From: Planctomycetaceae bacterium UBA4655
GTDB lineage: Bacteria; Planctomycetota; Planctomycetia; Pirellulales; UBA1268
Direction: 5' to 3'
Length of the DNA: 9,620 bases
NCBI GenBank assembly: GCA_002405515.1
Contig: DHLZ01000053.1
Span: 1 to 9,620 of the forward strand
Positions within the stretch are counted from its first letter, which is position 1. Every line of letters begins with the position of its first letter. Shown here piece by piece: positions 1 to 5,985 of this stretch. A model generated the notes under the pieces. The model was given only the letters and a program-made list of their open reading frames with translations, searched no databases and was not told the DNA's origin. Made by a program: the position numbers and the translations under genes.

Positions 1-1929
1 CCGCTGCATGTTGGATCCCATCAGGGCGCGGGTGGCGGCGTCGTGCTCGAGGAACGGAACGAGCCCTGCCGACACGCCCACCATCTGGCTCGGCGCCACG
101 TCGATGTACTGGATCACGTCGGCGGGCACGAGCACGAAGTCGCCGCGATAGCGTGCGATGATCGTGTCCCCCTGCACCTTGCCGTCCACCACGGTGGCAT
201 CGGCCGGCGCGAGATAGGCGTCGTGCTCCTCGTCGGCCCGCAGCCAGACGACGTCGTCGGTGAGCTTCCCCTTCGAGACCTTCCGATACGGCGTCACGAG
301 GAACCCGTACGAGTCGACGCCCGAGTAGATCGCGAGGCTCGAAATGAGACCGATGTTCGTGCCTTCGGGGGTCTCGATCGGGCAGATCCGCCCGTAGTGC
401 GAGATGTGCACGTCGCGGACCTCGAAGCCGGCCCGCTTCCGGTTCAGGCCGCCCGGGCCGAGGGCCGACAGCCGGCGCTCGTGGGTGAGCATGGAGAGCG
501 GATTCGTCTGGTCGACCACCTGCGAAAGCTCTCCGCGGCCGAAGAAATACTCGATGGCCGCCGAAATGCTCTTCGGATTGATGAGCGTGCGGGGCGACAT
601 CTCGGCGACGTCCTTGAGGCTCATCCGCTCCTGGACGGTGCGACGCAGCTTCAGGAATCCCTTGCGAAGCTCGTCGCTCGCGAGTTCGTCGATCGTCCGC
701 AGCCGGCGGTTGCCGAGGTGGTCGATGTCATCGACCTCCACGTCGGTCTCCCCCTCCGTGAGCGCGATCACGTATCTGATGGCCGCGATCAGGTCTTCCG
801 GACGGAGTGTCATCTCCGTTTCCGGCACCTGGAGCCCGAGCTTGCGGTTCATGCGGAACCGCCCGACACGGCCGAGGCGGTAGCGGTTGGTGTCGTTGAA
901 CTTTTCGTCGAAGAGCGCCTTCGCCTTGTCGAGCGCGGGCGGATTGCCCGGCCGCAGCCGCTGGTAGATCCGGACGAGCGCGTCCTCGTGGCTCGGCGCG
1001 ACGCTCGTCCGCCGACGCGACTCGTCGATATCCTCGGCGAGGCTGTTGAGGATGAGCGGAATCTTCTGCTCCTGCATCAGCTCGACCGCCTTCAGCCCCG
1101 AGGTGCAGATGAGCTCAGCCTGGTCCTTGGTGATCTTGCGGCCGGCGTCGACGATGATCTCGCCCGCCCGCTCGCTGCCCTTGGGATACACGATGTCGTC
1201 GACGGCGATCTTCCCCTCGAGCTTCACGACGCTCCTCGCGCCGACGACCTTCTCGACCGAGGTCTTGTAGAACAGCTTGAGAAGTTCGCTGTCGCGGCCG
1301 TACTTCGGATCCATCGCCCGCAGCAGCGTCAGCGCGGAAAACTTGCCGCTCTGGTCGATTCGGACCTGCAGCGTGTCCTTCTTCGAGACGTTCAGCTCGA
1401 TCCAGCTGCCCCGCTCGGGAATGATCCGGCAATTGTACGTCTTGCGATCGGTCGATTCGGTGTCGGCGACGAAGTCGATCCCGGGAGAACGGTGCAACTG
1501 GCTCACCACCACCCTCTCGGCGCCGTTGATGATGAACTCGCCGCCGCCGAGCATGATCGGGATGTCGCCGAGATACACCTCCTCCTCGATCGGCTGCTCG
1601 CGGGTGAGCCGCAGCGTCACCCGCAACGGCCGGCCGTACGTGAGCCGCAGCTGCCGGCATTCGTCCGGCTCGTAACGGGGCTTGCCCAGGTCGTACCGTA
1701 CATACTCGAGCTTGACGGTCTTGTCGTAGCTCTCGACCGGGAAGATCTCGCGAAGCACGCCCTCGATGCCCTCGTCCTTCCGTTTGTTGGGCGGCGTGTC
1801 GTACTGGAGAAACCGCTCGTAGAACCGTGTCTGGATCTCGGTCAGATCCGGAATCGAATGACTGGCTCGTCGGCTCCCGAAGTGCCGGATTTCAGTTGGC
1901 ATGAGTCGGCGGACGGCGGGCGTTGCCAT
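1..1929 (-). CDS. rpoB: RNA polymerase beta subunit, N-terminal 643 residues (partial, runs off the window)
   Basis: Catalytic beta subunit of bacterial RNA polymerase. The reverse frame is open from the ATG at 1929 to base 1, so about half of the usual 1,200-plus residues are present and there is no stop in the window. Recognisable blocks are VVVSQLHRSPGIDF (about 140-153), the rifampicin-pocket region ELSQVVDQTNPLS (467-479) followed by THERRLSALGPGG (482-494), and HYGRICPIETPEGTNIGL (511-528). The start is fixed by an AGGAGGT 8 nt upstream. Residues corresponding to E. coli F514 and M515 are V471 and V472; D516, H526, S531, P564 and I572 are conserved as D473, H483, S488, P521 and I529. 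It is the last gene of the secE-nusG-rplKAJL-rpoB series and is separated from rplL by a 315-nt leader with a putative attenuator. Family assignment is certain. Confidence 0.98.
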   Translation of the reverse strand, partial: MATPAVRRLMPTEIRHFGSRRASHSIPDLTEIQTRFYERFLQYDTPPNKRKDEGIEGVLREIFPVESYDKTVKLEYVRYDLGKPRYEPDECRQLRLTYGRPLRVTLRLTREQPIEEEVYLGDIPIMLGGGEFIINGAERVVVSQLHRSPGIDFVADTESTDRKTYNCRIIPERGSWIELNVSKKDTLQVRIDQSGKFSALTLLRAMDPKYGRDSELLKLFYKTSVEKVVGARSVVKLEGKIAVDDIVYPKGSERAGEIIVDAGRKITKDQAELICTSGLKAVELMQEQKIPLILNSLAEDIDESRRRTSVAPSHEDALVRIYQRLRPGNPPALDKAKALFDEKFNDTNRYRLGRVGRFRMNRKLGLQVPETEMTLRPEDLIAAIRYVIALTEGETDVEVDDIDHLGNRRLRTIDELASDELRKGFLKLRRTVQERMSLKDVAEMSPRTLINPKSISAAIEYFFGRGELSQVVDQTNPLSMLTHERRLSALGPGGLNRKRAGFEVRDVHISHYGRICPIETPEGTNIGLISSLAIYSGVDSYGFLVTPYRKVSKGKLTDDVVWLRADEEHDAYLAPADATVVDGKVQGDTIIARYRGDFVLVPADVIQYIDVAPSQMVGVSAGLVPFLEHDAATRALMGSNMQR

Positions 1930-1937
1930 CAGATAGG

Positions 1938-1944
1938 ACCTCCT
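1938..1944 (-). promoter_or_regulatory. Shine-Dalgarno of rpoB
   Basis: The minus strand reads AGGAGGT, a full anti-16S match, with 8 nt to the rpoB ATG. It is the strongest ribosome-binding site in the window and decides the rpoB start over the internal ATG nine codons later. Confidence 0.85.
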
Positions 1945-1994
1945 GGGAGGGAATCGCGGTGTATGGGCGAAGGCTGTGACAGAAACGGCCGGAC

Positions 1995-2039
1995 ACGAGA
2001 CTCACGAAAACGAGATCGACGAAAACGAGACCGCGCAAA
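1995..2039. repeat. 15-bp tandem array, 3 units, in the rpoB leader
   Basis: Three head-to-tail 15-bp units on the plus strand: 1995-2009, 2010-2024 and 2025-2039. All start with ACGAGA and end CGAAA, CGAAA and GCAAA. The last unit runs directly into the 17-bp array. The ACGAGA core is the reverse complement of the TCTCGT found in the third unit of that neighbouring array, so leader RNA could pair between arrays (8-bp match 2009-2016 with 2073-2080). Confidence 0.85.
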
Positions 2040-2101
2040 TCTCAGTCCTGCGCAAATCTCAGTCCTGTGCAAATCTCGTTCCTGGGCAAATCTCATTCCA
2101 G
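2034..2101. repeat. 17-bp tandem array, 4 units, in the rpoB leader
   Basis: Four contiguous 17-bp units (2034-2050, 2051-2067, 2068-2084, 2085-2101). The first two are identical, CGCAAATCTCAGTCCTG on the plus strand; the third differs at two positions and the fourth at four. In the rpoB mRNA sense the junctions give CAGGAC or CAGGAA followed by GAGATTTGC, repeated every 17 nt. Since 17 is not a multiple of three, selection for a peptide is unlikely. The array sits between a terminator-like hairpin and the rpoB Shine-Dalgarno. Confidence 0.92.
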
Positions 2102-2160
2102 CGCGTACCGCGGCGAACTGCGGCACGAAGGGAAACTGGGAGGGGGGGCGAACCGGATCT

Positions 2161-2210
2161 CAAAATATAGCCAACCGCTCCCGGAACGCCAAGCGGCCCG
2201 GGCAGCGGTT
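2161..2210 (-). terminator. Terminator-like hairpin in the rplL-rpoB gap (candidate attenuator)
   Basis: On the minus strand AACCGCT pairs with AGCGGTT (plus-strand arms 2204-2210 and 2173-2179) and the inner CCCGG pairs with CCGGG, with one bulged G and a 13-nt loop. That gives a 12-bp GC-rich stem. GGC and then the U-rich TATATTTTG (2170-2161) follow, resembling an intrinsic terminator with a short, imperfect U-tract. Its position between rplL and rpoB matches the site where E. coli attenuates transcription before rpoBC. Function here is inferred. Confidence 0.5.
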
Positions 2211-2216
2211 CGCAGT

Positions 2217-2237
2217 TTTCCGGGAAAACCCCGGAAA
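2217..2237 (-). promoter_or_regulatory. Perfect 8-bp hairpin just after rplL
   Basis: TTTCCGGG (2217-2224 on the plus strand) and CCCGGAAA (2230-2237) form a perfect 8-bp stem with a 5-nt loop, beginning 7 nt past the rplL stop. No U-tract follows on the minus strand. It could protect the rplL 3' end, mark an RNA processing site, or act with the adjacent larger hairpin. Confidence 0.55.
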
Positions 2238-2244
2238 CCCAAGG

Positions 2245-2670
2245 CTATTTGATCGAAACGGTGGCCTTCGCCTCTTCCAGTTCCTTCTTGAGCTTCTCGG
2301 CGTCGGCCTTGGAAATACCTTCCTTGACCTTCGACGGAACGCCTTCGACGAGATCCTTCGCCTCCTTGAGGCCGAGGCCGGTCGCCGCTCGCACCACCTT
2401 GATCACGCCGATCTTGTTGTCGCCGAAGCTCTCGAGGACGACGTCGAACTCCGTCTTCTCGGCCGCGGCTTCGGCTCCACCACCCGCACCGCCACCCGCC
2501 GCACCGGGCGCCGCCATGACGACCGCGCCACCGGCTGCCGCCTTGATGCCGTGAACCTCGTCGAGGTAGTCGGTGAGTTCCTTGGCCGCCTTGAGGGTCA
2601 GGCCGACGATCTTGTCGCCGAGTTCCTTCGTCTCGGGGGAAAATTCACGCGTTGCTTCAGCCGTTGACAT
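2245..2670 (-). CDS. rplL: Ribosomal protein bL12 (L7/L12)
   Basis: Stalk protein of the 50S subunit that recruits and activates translational GTPases such as EF-Tu and EF-G; it binds the ribosome as dimers on L10. The 141-residue product has an N-terminal dimerisation helix region (about 10-45), a Gly/Ala-rich hinge (about 46-70) and a canonical C-terminal domain from EKTEFDVVLESFG through TGLGLKEAKDLVE to KELEEAKATVSIK. The frame is open 24 codons further upstream, but the ATG at 2670 is chosen because AAAGGAT lies 8 nt before it and homology begins there. It is slightly longer than the usual 120-130 residues, mostly in the N-terminal arm and hinge. It follows rplJ after 90 nt, and a hairpin lies 7 nt past its stop. 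Confidence 0.97.
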   Translation of the reverse strand: MSTAEATREFSPETKELGDKIVGLTLKAAKELTDYLDEVHGIKAAAGGAVVMAAPGAAGGGAGGGAEAAAEKTEFDVVLESFGDNKIGVIKVVRAATGLGLKEAKDLVEGVPSKVKEGISKADAEKLKKELEEAKATVSIK

Positions 2671-2760
2671 CGCTTCGGATCCTTTCAGTGGAAATGGGGA
2701 GGTCGTTCGGAATGGTTCGTTTCGGAAAAAATTCGGTCGCAATATCGTGTCGAGGTGAGG

Positions 2761-3294
2761 TCAGCCAGCCGCCTTTTCGAGGTCTTCGGCCCGAGACTTG
2801 ATCTGGCCGGCGAGCACGCCGCCCGCGGAGCCGATCTGGCCGGCGAGGAGTCCACCCACCCCGGCGATCTGCCCCGCGATCAGCGAGAGAACCTCGGCGC
2901 GGCTGGGCCACTTCGCGACGAGCTTCACGTCGCCTGCTTCGAGTCGGGCACCGTCGAGGGCACCGCCACGGAACTCGACTCCCTCGAAGTCCTTGCCGGA
3001 GGCGATCCGGTCGAGTTCCTTCGCGAGATCGACGACATCTTCGCCGCCCCAGGCGACCGCGAGCATGCCGTCGGTCTTCGTGAAGGCCGGCGCCAGCGGA
3101 GTGTCGGCGGCCGCCCTCCGGGCGAGACTGTTCTTGATCAGCTGCAGATGGATCCGCTTCTTGCGGAGCGCCTGTCGCAGCTTGGTGGCCTGATGGCCGT
3201 CGAGCGATCCCAGACTGACGACGATCACCTCGCCGACGCCTTCCCAGCGCCGCTTCAGGTCGTCGATCAACATGTTTTTGACGAGCTTGCTCAT
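2761..3294 (-). CDS. rplJ: Ribosomal protein uL10
   Basis: Base of the 50S stalk: binds 23S rRNA near L11 and carries L7/L12 dimers on its C-terminal helix. The 177-residue product matches the family in its N-terminal rRNA-binding domain (LIDDLKRRWEGVGEVIVVSL, LRKKRIHLQLIKNSLARRA, about 9-62). The C-terminus is odd: an exact 11-residue period, LIAGQIAGVGG (138-148), LLAGQIGSAGG (149-159), VLAGQIKSRAE (160-170). In other bacteria the length of the L12-binding helix sets how many L12 dimers bind, so three repeats could mean three sites, but the glycines make a continuous helix questionable. The start follows TAAGGA, which overlaps the rplA stop; only 14 nt separate the genes, so translational coupling is likely, and no long L10-binding leader is present. 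Confidence 0.97.
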   Translation of the reverse strand: MSKLVKNMLIDDLKRRWEGVGEVIVVSLGSLDGHQATKLRQALRKKRIHLQLIKNSLARRAAADTPLAPAFTKTDGMLAVAWGGEDVVDLAKELDRIASGKDFEGVEFRGGALDGARLEAGDVKLVAKWPSRAEVLSLIAGQIAGVGGLLAGQIGSAGGVLAGQIKSRAEDLEKAAG

Positions 3295-3305
3295 GGAAAT
3301 CCCGT

Positions 3306-3311
3306 TCCTTA
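3306..3311 (-). promoter_or_regulatory. rplJ ribosome-binding site overlapping the rplA stop codon
   Basis: TAAGGA contains both the TAA stop of rplA and an AAGGA Shine-Dalgarno 11 nt before the rplJ ATG. The arrangement suggests that terminating rplA ribosomes re-initiate on rplJ. The spacing is somewhat long. Confidence 0.6.
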
Positions 3312-3989
3312 CGCCGCGACCATCACGCCCGGCGTCATCGTGCCCGAGATCGAGATGCTGCGGATGTACTGCCCCTTCACGCCAGAGGGCTGGATGGACG
3401 TCATATGGTCGATGAAATGGCGGATGTTTTCAACGAGCTTGGAGGAGTCGAAGCTGATTTTTCCGACGACCGCATGGACGATCCCGGTCGGGTCGTTGCG
3501 AAACTCGACCTTGCCGGCCTTGTATTCCCGTACGGTCTTGGCGATGTCGGCCGTCACCGTGCCGGCTCTGGGGCTGGGCATCAGCCCCCGCGGCCCGAGA
3601 ACCTTTCCGAGCGGACCGACCATGCCCATCATGTCGGGGGCGGCGATGCAGACGTCGAAGTCGGTCCAGCCCTCCTTGATCTTCTTCGCCAGGTCGTCGG
3701 CACCGACCTCCTCGGCCCCGGCGGCCTTGGCGTCGTCGGCGAGATTGCCCTTGGCGAACACGACCACTCGTTTCGACTTGCCGATGCCGTGAGGCAGCAC
3801 GATCGCCCCGCGGACGATCTGGTCGGCCTGCTTCGGATCGATGCCCAGCCGCATGTGGATCTCGACCGTCTGGTCGAACTTCGTCGGCGGAAACTTCTTC
3901 AGAAGCTCCACCGCCTTCTCCACCGGCATCGCGTCGGCCTTCTCCGGCTTGATCGCGAGCATCGCCTTGGTTCGTTTTCCGACTGCCAT
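3309..3989 (-). CDS. rplA: Ribosomal protein uL1
   Basis: L1 stalk protein of the 50S subunit, involved in E-site tRNA release; in E. coli it also represses its own rplK-rplA mRNA. The 226-residue product has the usual length and motifs: VEIHMRLGIDPKQADQIVRG (about 42-61), LPHGIGK, then the second domain MGMVGPLGKVLGPRGLMPSP and the C-terminal VGKISFDSSKLVENI with TMTPGVMV near the end. The ATG lies 1 nt after the rplK TGA, with GGAGGG inside the last rplK codons as its ribosome-binding site, so rplK and rplA are tightly coupled. I see no clear mimic of the L1 rRNA site in the short rplK leader. Confidence 0.98.
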   Translation of the reverse strand: MAVGKRTKAMLAIKPEKADAMPVEKAVELLKKFPPTKFDQTVEIHMRLGIDPKQADQIVRGAIVLPHGIGKSKRVVVFAKGNLADDAKAAGAEEVGADDLAKKIKEGWTDFDVCIAAPDMMGMVGPLGKVLGPRGLMPSPRAGTVTADIAKTVREYKAGKVEFRNDPTGIVHAVVGKISFDSSKLVENIRHFIDHMTSIQPSGVKGQYIRSISISGTMTPGVMVAA

Positions 3990-3990
3990 T

Positions 3991-4422
3991 TCAGCCCTCC
4001 ACCACGATGCCCATGCTGCGGGCGGTGCCTTCGATCATGCGACGGGCGTGCTCGCCGTCGCGGGCGTTCAGGTCCGATCCCTTCTTCGCGACGATTTCGT
4101 CGAGCTGGGCCTTCGTCACCTTTCCGACCTTGTCCTTGTTGGGAACTCCCGACCCCTTCGCCAGGCCCGCGGCCTTCTTCAGGAGCGCCGCGGCCGGCGG
4201 GCTCTTCGTCATGAACTCGAAGGATCGGTCGTTGTAGACCGTCACGACCACCGGGATCGGCATGCCCTGCATCTCGGGGTTCCGCGTGCGGTCGTTGAAC
4301 TGCTGCACGAACTGCCCGAGATTGATCCCGAACCGGCCGAGCGAAGTGCCCACCGGCGGTGCGGGAGTGGCCTGCCCACCCGTCACCTGAAACTTCGCCT
4401 GACCGACCATCTGTTTCGCCAT
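3991..4422 (-). CDS. rplK: Ribosomal protein uL11
   Basis: Component of the GTPase-associated centre of the 50S subunit; binds the 23S rRNA thiostrepton loop and is needed for RelA-type sensing in other bacteria. The 143-residue product matches over its whole length: MAKQMVGQAKFQVTGGQATP with APPVGTSLGRFGINLGQF in the N-terminal domain (proline-rich ligand-facing region about 20-24), then IPVVVTVYNDRSFEF, KSPPAAALLKKAAG, GSGVPNKDKVGKVT and the C-terminal RMIEGTARSMGIVVEG. A modest AGGTT ribosome-binding site precedes the ATG. The 64-nt gap to nusG holds duplicated copies of both the rplK start region and the nusG end. rplA follows after 1 nt. Confidence 0.98.
   Translation of the reverse strand: MAKQMVGQAKFQVTGGQATPAPPVGTSLGRFGINLGQFVQQFNDRTRNPEMQGMPIPVVVTVYNDRSFEFMTKSPPAAALLKKAAGLAKGSGVPNKDKVGKVTKAQLDEIVAKKGSDLNARDGEHARRMIEGTARSMGIVVEG
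3995..4000 (-). promoter_or_regulatory. rplA Shine-Dalgarno inside the rplK 3' end
   Basis: GGAGGG, encoded by the last Glu-Gly codons of rplK, stands 5 nt before the rplA ATG. With only one base between the genes, rplA translation probably depends on ribosomes finishing rplK. Confidence 0.7.
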
Positions 4423-4468
4423 CGCTCAACCTGCCTGTTTCGTCTGCCTGTTTCGCCGTCGTTCAACC
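4411..4468. repeat. Duplicated rplK start region
   Basis: A 21-bp segment covering the rplK ribosome-binding site, ATG and next codons (4411-4431) recurs 37 bp upstream at 4448-4468 with two differences. One turns the start into ACG and the other alters the spacer. Between them lies a 13-bp tandem pair (4430-4442 and 4443-4455, one difference). In mRNA sense the copies read GGTTGAACGACGGCGAAACA and GGTTGAGCGATGGCGAAACA. Confidence 0.85.
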
Positions 4469-4492
4469 CGATCAAATTCAAACCGATCAAAT
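4468..4492. repeat. Direct repeat at the end of nusG
   Basis: CCGATCAAAT occurs at 4468-4477 and 4483-4492 with a 15-bp period. The second copy contains the nusG stop codon; the first is its duplicate in the spacer. Confidence 0.75.
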
Positions 4493-5281
4493 CTGTTCGA
4501 TCTGCCAATACTCGATATCCACGGGCGTCGAGCGGCCGAAGATGCTGAGCATGACGGTCACCCGTCCGTTCGCCTCATCGATCGCCTCGACCTCACCCTC
4601 GAAGTTCTCGAAGGTGCCTTCGTTGATCTTCACGCGGTCGCCCTTCTTGAAGCTGATCTTCAGGCGGGGCGCCTCCTCGGCCTTCTCCTCCGTCTTGCGG
4701 AGCAGCTTGGCCACGTCCTGAGGGAGCATCGGGCTCGGCCTGCCGGCGGAGCCGGTGAAGTCGCCGATGCCCGAGGTCTCGCGGACGAGGTACCACGTGT
4801 CATCGTTCAAGATCATGTTCACCAGGATGTATCCTGGGTAGAGCTTGCGAGAAACAACGCGTTTTTTGCCACTTTTGAACTCGGTGACCTGCTCCTTGGG
4901 CACCACCACCTCGCCGAACCAGCGATCGAGCCCGGCCAGGCTGATCCGCCGAAGGAGCGTTTCCCGCACCGAGTCTTCCCGATTGCTCTGCACCTTGAGG
5001 ATGTACCACTGCATGTCGCCGGCCGGGGCGACTTGCACCTCATCCGCGACCGAGACCGGCTTGGCATTTTCGTCGCCCGCGAACGGATCCTCGAGCACCG
5101 CCGGGGTGCCGTCGTCGTCGCCTTCCTCCTCGACCGCCGCCGATCCGCCGGCCGGCCGGACTTCATCGACACCGGTCGCGGCATGACCGACACCGGTCAC
5201 GGCCGGTGAGCCGTCATCACGCACGGCGGCGGCGTCATGCAGGGGCTCGAGCGGATTTTCTTGGGGAGTTTCGATGGACAT
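4487..5281 (-). CDS. nusG: Transcription termination/antitermination factor NusG, with acidic N-terminal extension
   Basis: Binds RNA polymerase at the clamp and links it to Rho or the ribosome, raising processivity. The NGN domain starts at MQWYILKVQSNREDSV (90 onward) and includes KLYPGYILVNM (146-156) and ETSGIGDFTGS (168-178). The KOW domain includes ISFKKGDRVKINEGTFENFEGEV (209-231 region) and ends at WQIEQI. At 264 residues it is about 80 longer than typical NusG because of an acidic, low-complexity tail (1-89) with EEEGDDDG (51-58) and a 7-residue duplication around residues 27-40. The ATG at 5281 has a poor ribosome-binding site, and the internal ATG of MQWY at 5014 has none obvious either. 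I chose the longer form because its frame begins only 34 nt after secE. The tail's role is unknown. Confidence 0.93.
   Translation of the reverse strand: MSIETPQENPLEPLHDAAAVRDDGSPAVTGVGHAATGVDEVRPAGGSAAVEEEGDDDGTPAVLEDPFAGDENAKPVSVADEVQVAPAGDMQWYILKVQSNREDSVRETLLRRISLAGLDRWFGEVVVPKEQVTEFKSGKKRVVSRKLYPGYILVNMILNDDTWYLVRETSGIGDFTGSAGRPSPMLPQDVAKLLRKTEEKAEEAPRLKISFKKGDRVKINEGTFENFEGEVEAIDEANGRVTVMLSIFGRSTPVDIEYWQIEQI
5167..5203. repeat. 21-bp in-frame duplication in the nusG tail
   Basis: Two copies of a 16-bp core, 5167-5182 and 5188-5203, differing at one base, lie 21 bp apart. They encode the near-repeat AVTGVGH / AATGVDE. The period is a multiple of three, as expected for a duplication tolerated inside a coding region. 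Confidence 0.75.
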
Positions 5282-5299
5282 GGGAAGACTCGATTGCCC

Positions 5300-5327
5300 G
5301 CTCGTTTGAAGCGGCTCAGTTGAAGCC
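5300..5327. repeat. 14-bp tandem duplication over the secE stop
   Basis: Contiguous units 5300-5313 and 5314-5327 match at 11 of 14 positions. The second contains the last codons and the stop of secE; the first lies in the secE-nusG spacer. The end of the gene seems to have been copied outward. Confidence 0.65.
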
Positions 5328-5801
5328 CTGGAGGGAACGAAGCACGGACCACCAGAAGAGATCGTATCCGGCGAGAATCGCGGCGAGCGCGAAGATGAGG
5401 AAGATCACCACGGCCGAGCTGCGGATGACCTCGTCCTTCGACGGCCAGGACACTTTCGTCATCTCCGATTCGACGGCGATGAGAAAATCGGCGAACCGGG
5501 GCACGTTGACGATGCGGTAGCAGACCCACGCGGCGAGCAGGCCGATGACGGCCGGCACGCCGATCCGCAGCACGCCCAGATCGACCCCGCCCAGGCTTTC
5601 GCCCACCGGCGAGGCCCCGCCCCCGAACCAGATCGGCAGCAACTGCGAAAGCCGCCACACGCCGAGAAGCAGAGCGATCGCGAGCGCCGCGAACGTCACC
5701 TGCCTGGCGACCTTGCCCTGGTTCCGCTTGTAGATGGAAACGCTGAACAGTTCCCGCCAGAGGGATCCGCCCGCCGTTTCCTGGTGTCGTGTGGTTGCCA
5801 C
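5316..5801 (-). CDS. secE: Preprotein translocase subunit SecE
   Basis: Inner-membrane subunit that clamps SecY in the SecYEG channel. From the chosen GTG the product is 161 residues with three predicted membrane segments (about 35-59, 76-99 and 130-149). Between the second and third lies the conserved cytoplasmic helix and hinge, RFADFLIAVESEMTKVSWPSKDEV (about 102-125), the SecE signature. Three segments with a longer N-terminus resemble the proteobacterial form more than the single-segment short SecE. The frame is open to a GTG at 5855, but the GTG at 5801 has AAGGA 10 nt upstream and starts after the repeat-rich leader, so it is preferred. nusG follows after 34 nt. No rpmG is found in the 230-nt gap between tRNA-Trp and secE. 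Confidence 0.92.
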   Translation of the reverse strand: MATTRHQETAGGSLWRELFSVSIYKRNQGKVARQVTFAALAIALLLGVWRLSQLLPIWFGGGASPVGESLGGVDLGVLRIGVPAVIGLLAAWVCYRIVNVPRFADFLIAVESEMTKVSWPSKDEVIRSSAVVIFLIFALAAILAGYDLFWWSVLRSLQGFN

Positions 5802-5822
5802 TTCAGTCGCTTCCTTACCCGT

Positions 5823-5886
5823 TCGTCCCTGAACCGCCGATCGTCCCTGAGCCACGCTCTGCCGAAATACGCTATCTGCCGAAATA
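5823..5886. repeat. Direct repeats in the secE leader
   Basis: Two kinds of repeat stand side by side upstream of secE. TCGTCCCTGA(A/G)CC is at 5823-5835 and 5841-5853 (18-bp period). TCTGCCGAAATA is at 5858-5869 and 5875-5886 (17-bp period, perfect core). A further AACTGCC at 5887 and 5904 keeps the 17-bp period. No sequence resembles those in the other spacers. Confidence 0.8.
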
Positions 5887-5985
5887 AACTGCCGGTCGAG
5901 TTGAACTGCCTGCCAAGCAAACGGATCCGATCACCTTCATTCGAGTCGCGGCCCCGGCCAGCCTGCCCCGCCCTCCACCTGGCAC

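Noticed and set aside
1995..2101. CRISPR or dispersed REP-type element in the rpoB leader
   Set aside because: There are no spacers between units, units are only 15-17 bp, and the sequence is not shared with other spacers of the window.
43..2667. 874-codon plus-strand open frame
   Set aside because: It mirrors the codons of rpoB and part of rplL on the other strand and is a by-product of high GC; the translation is Arg/Asp/Leu-rich with no domain, while the minus strand encodes unmistakable proteins.
2671..2742. N-terminal extension of L7/L12 from 2742
   Set aside because: The 24 added residues lack homology, and the ATG at 2670 has AAAGGAT at proper spacing.
2755..4214. Long plus-strand frames opposite rplJ, rplA and rplK
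   Set aside because: Antisense shadows of conserved ribosomal protein genes with low-complexity translations and no start context.
5802..5855. Longer SecE starting at the GTG at 5855
   Set aside because: No ribosome-binding site there, and the extra residues come from the leader's direct repeats; the GTG at 5801 has AAGGA upstream.
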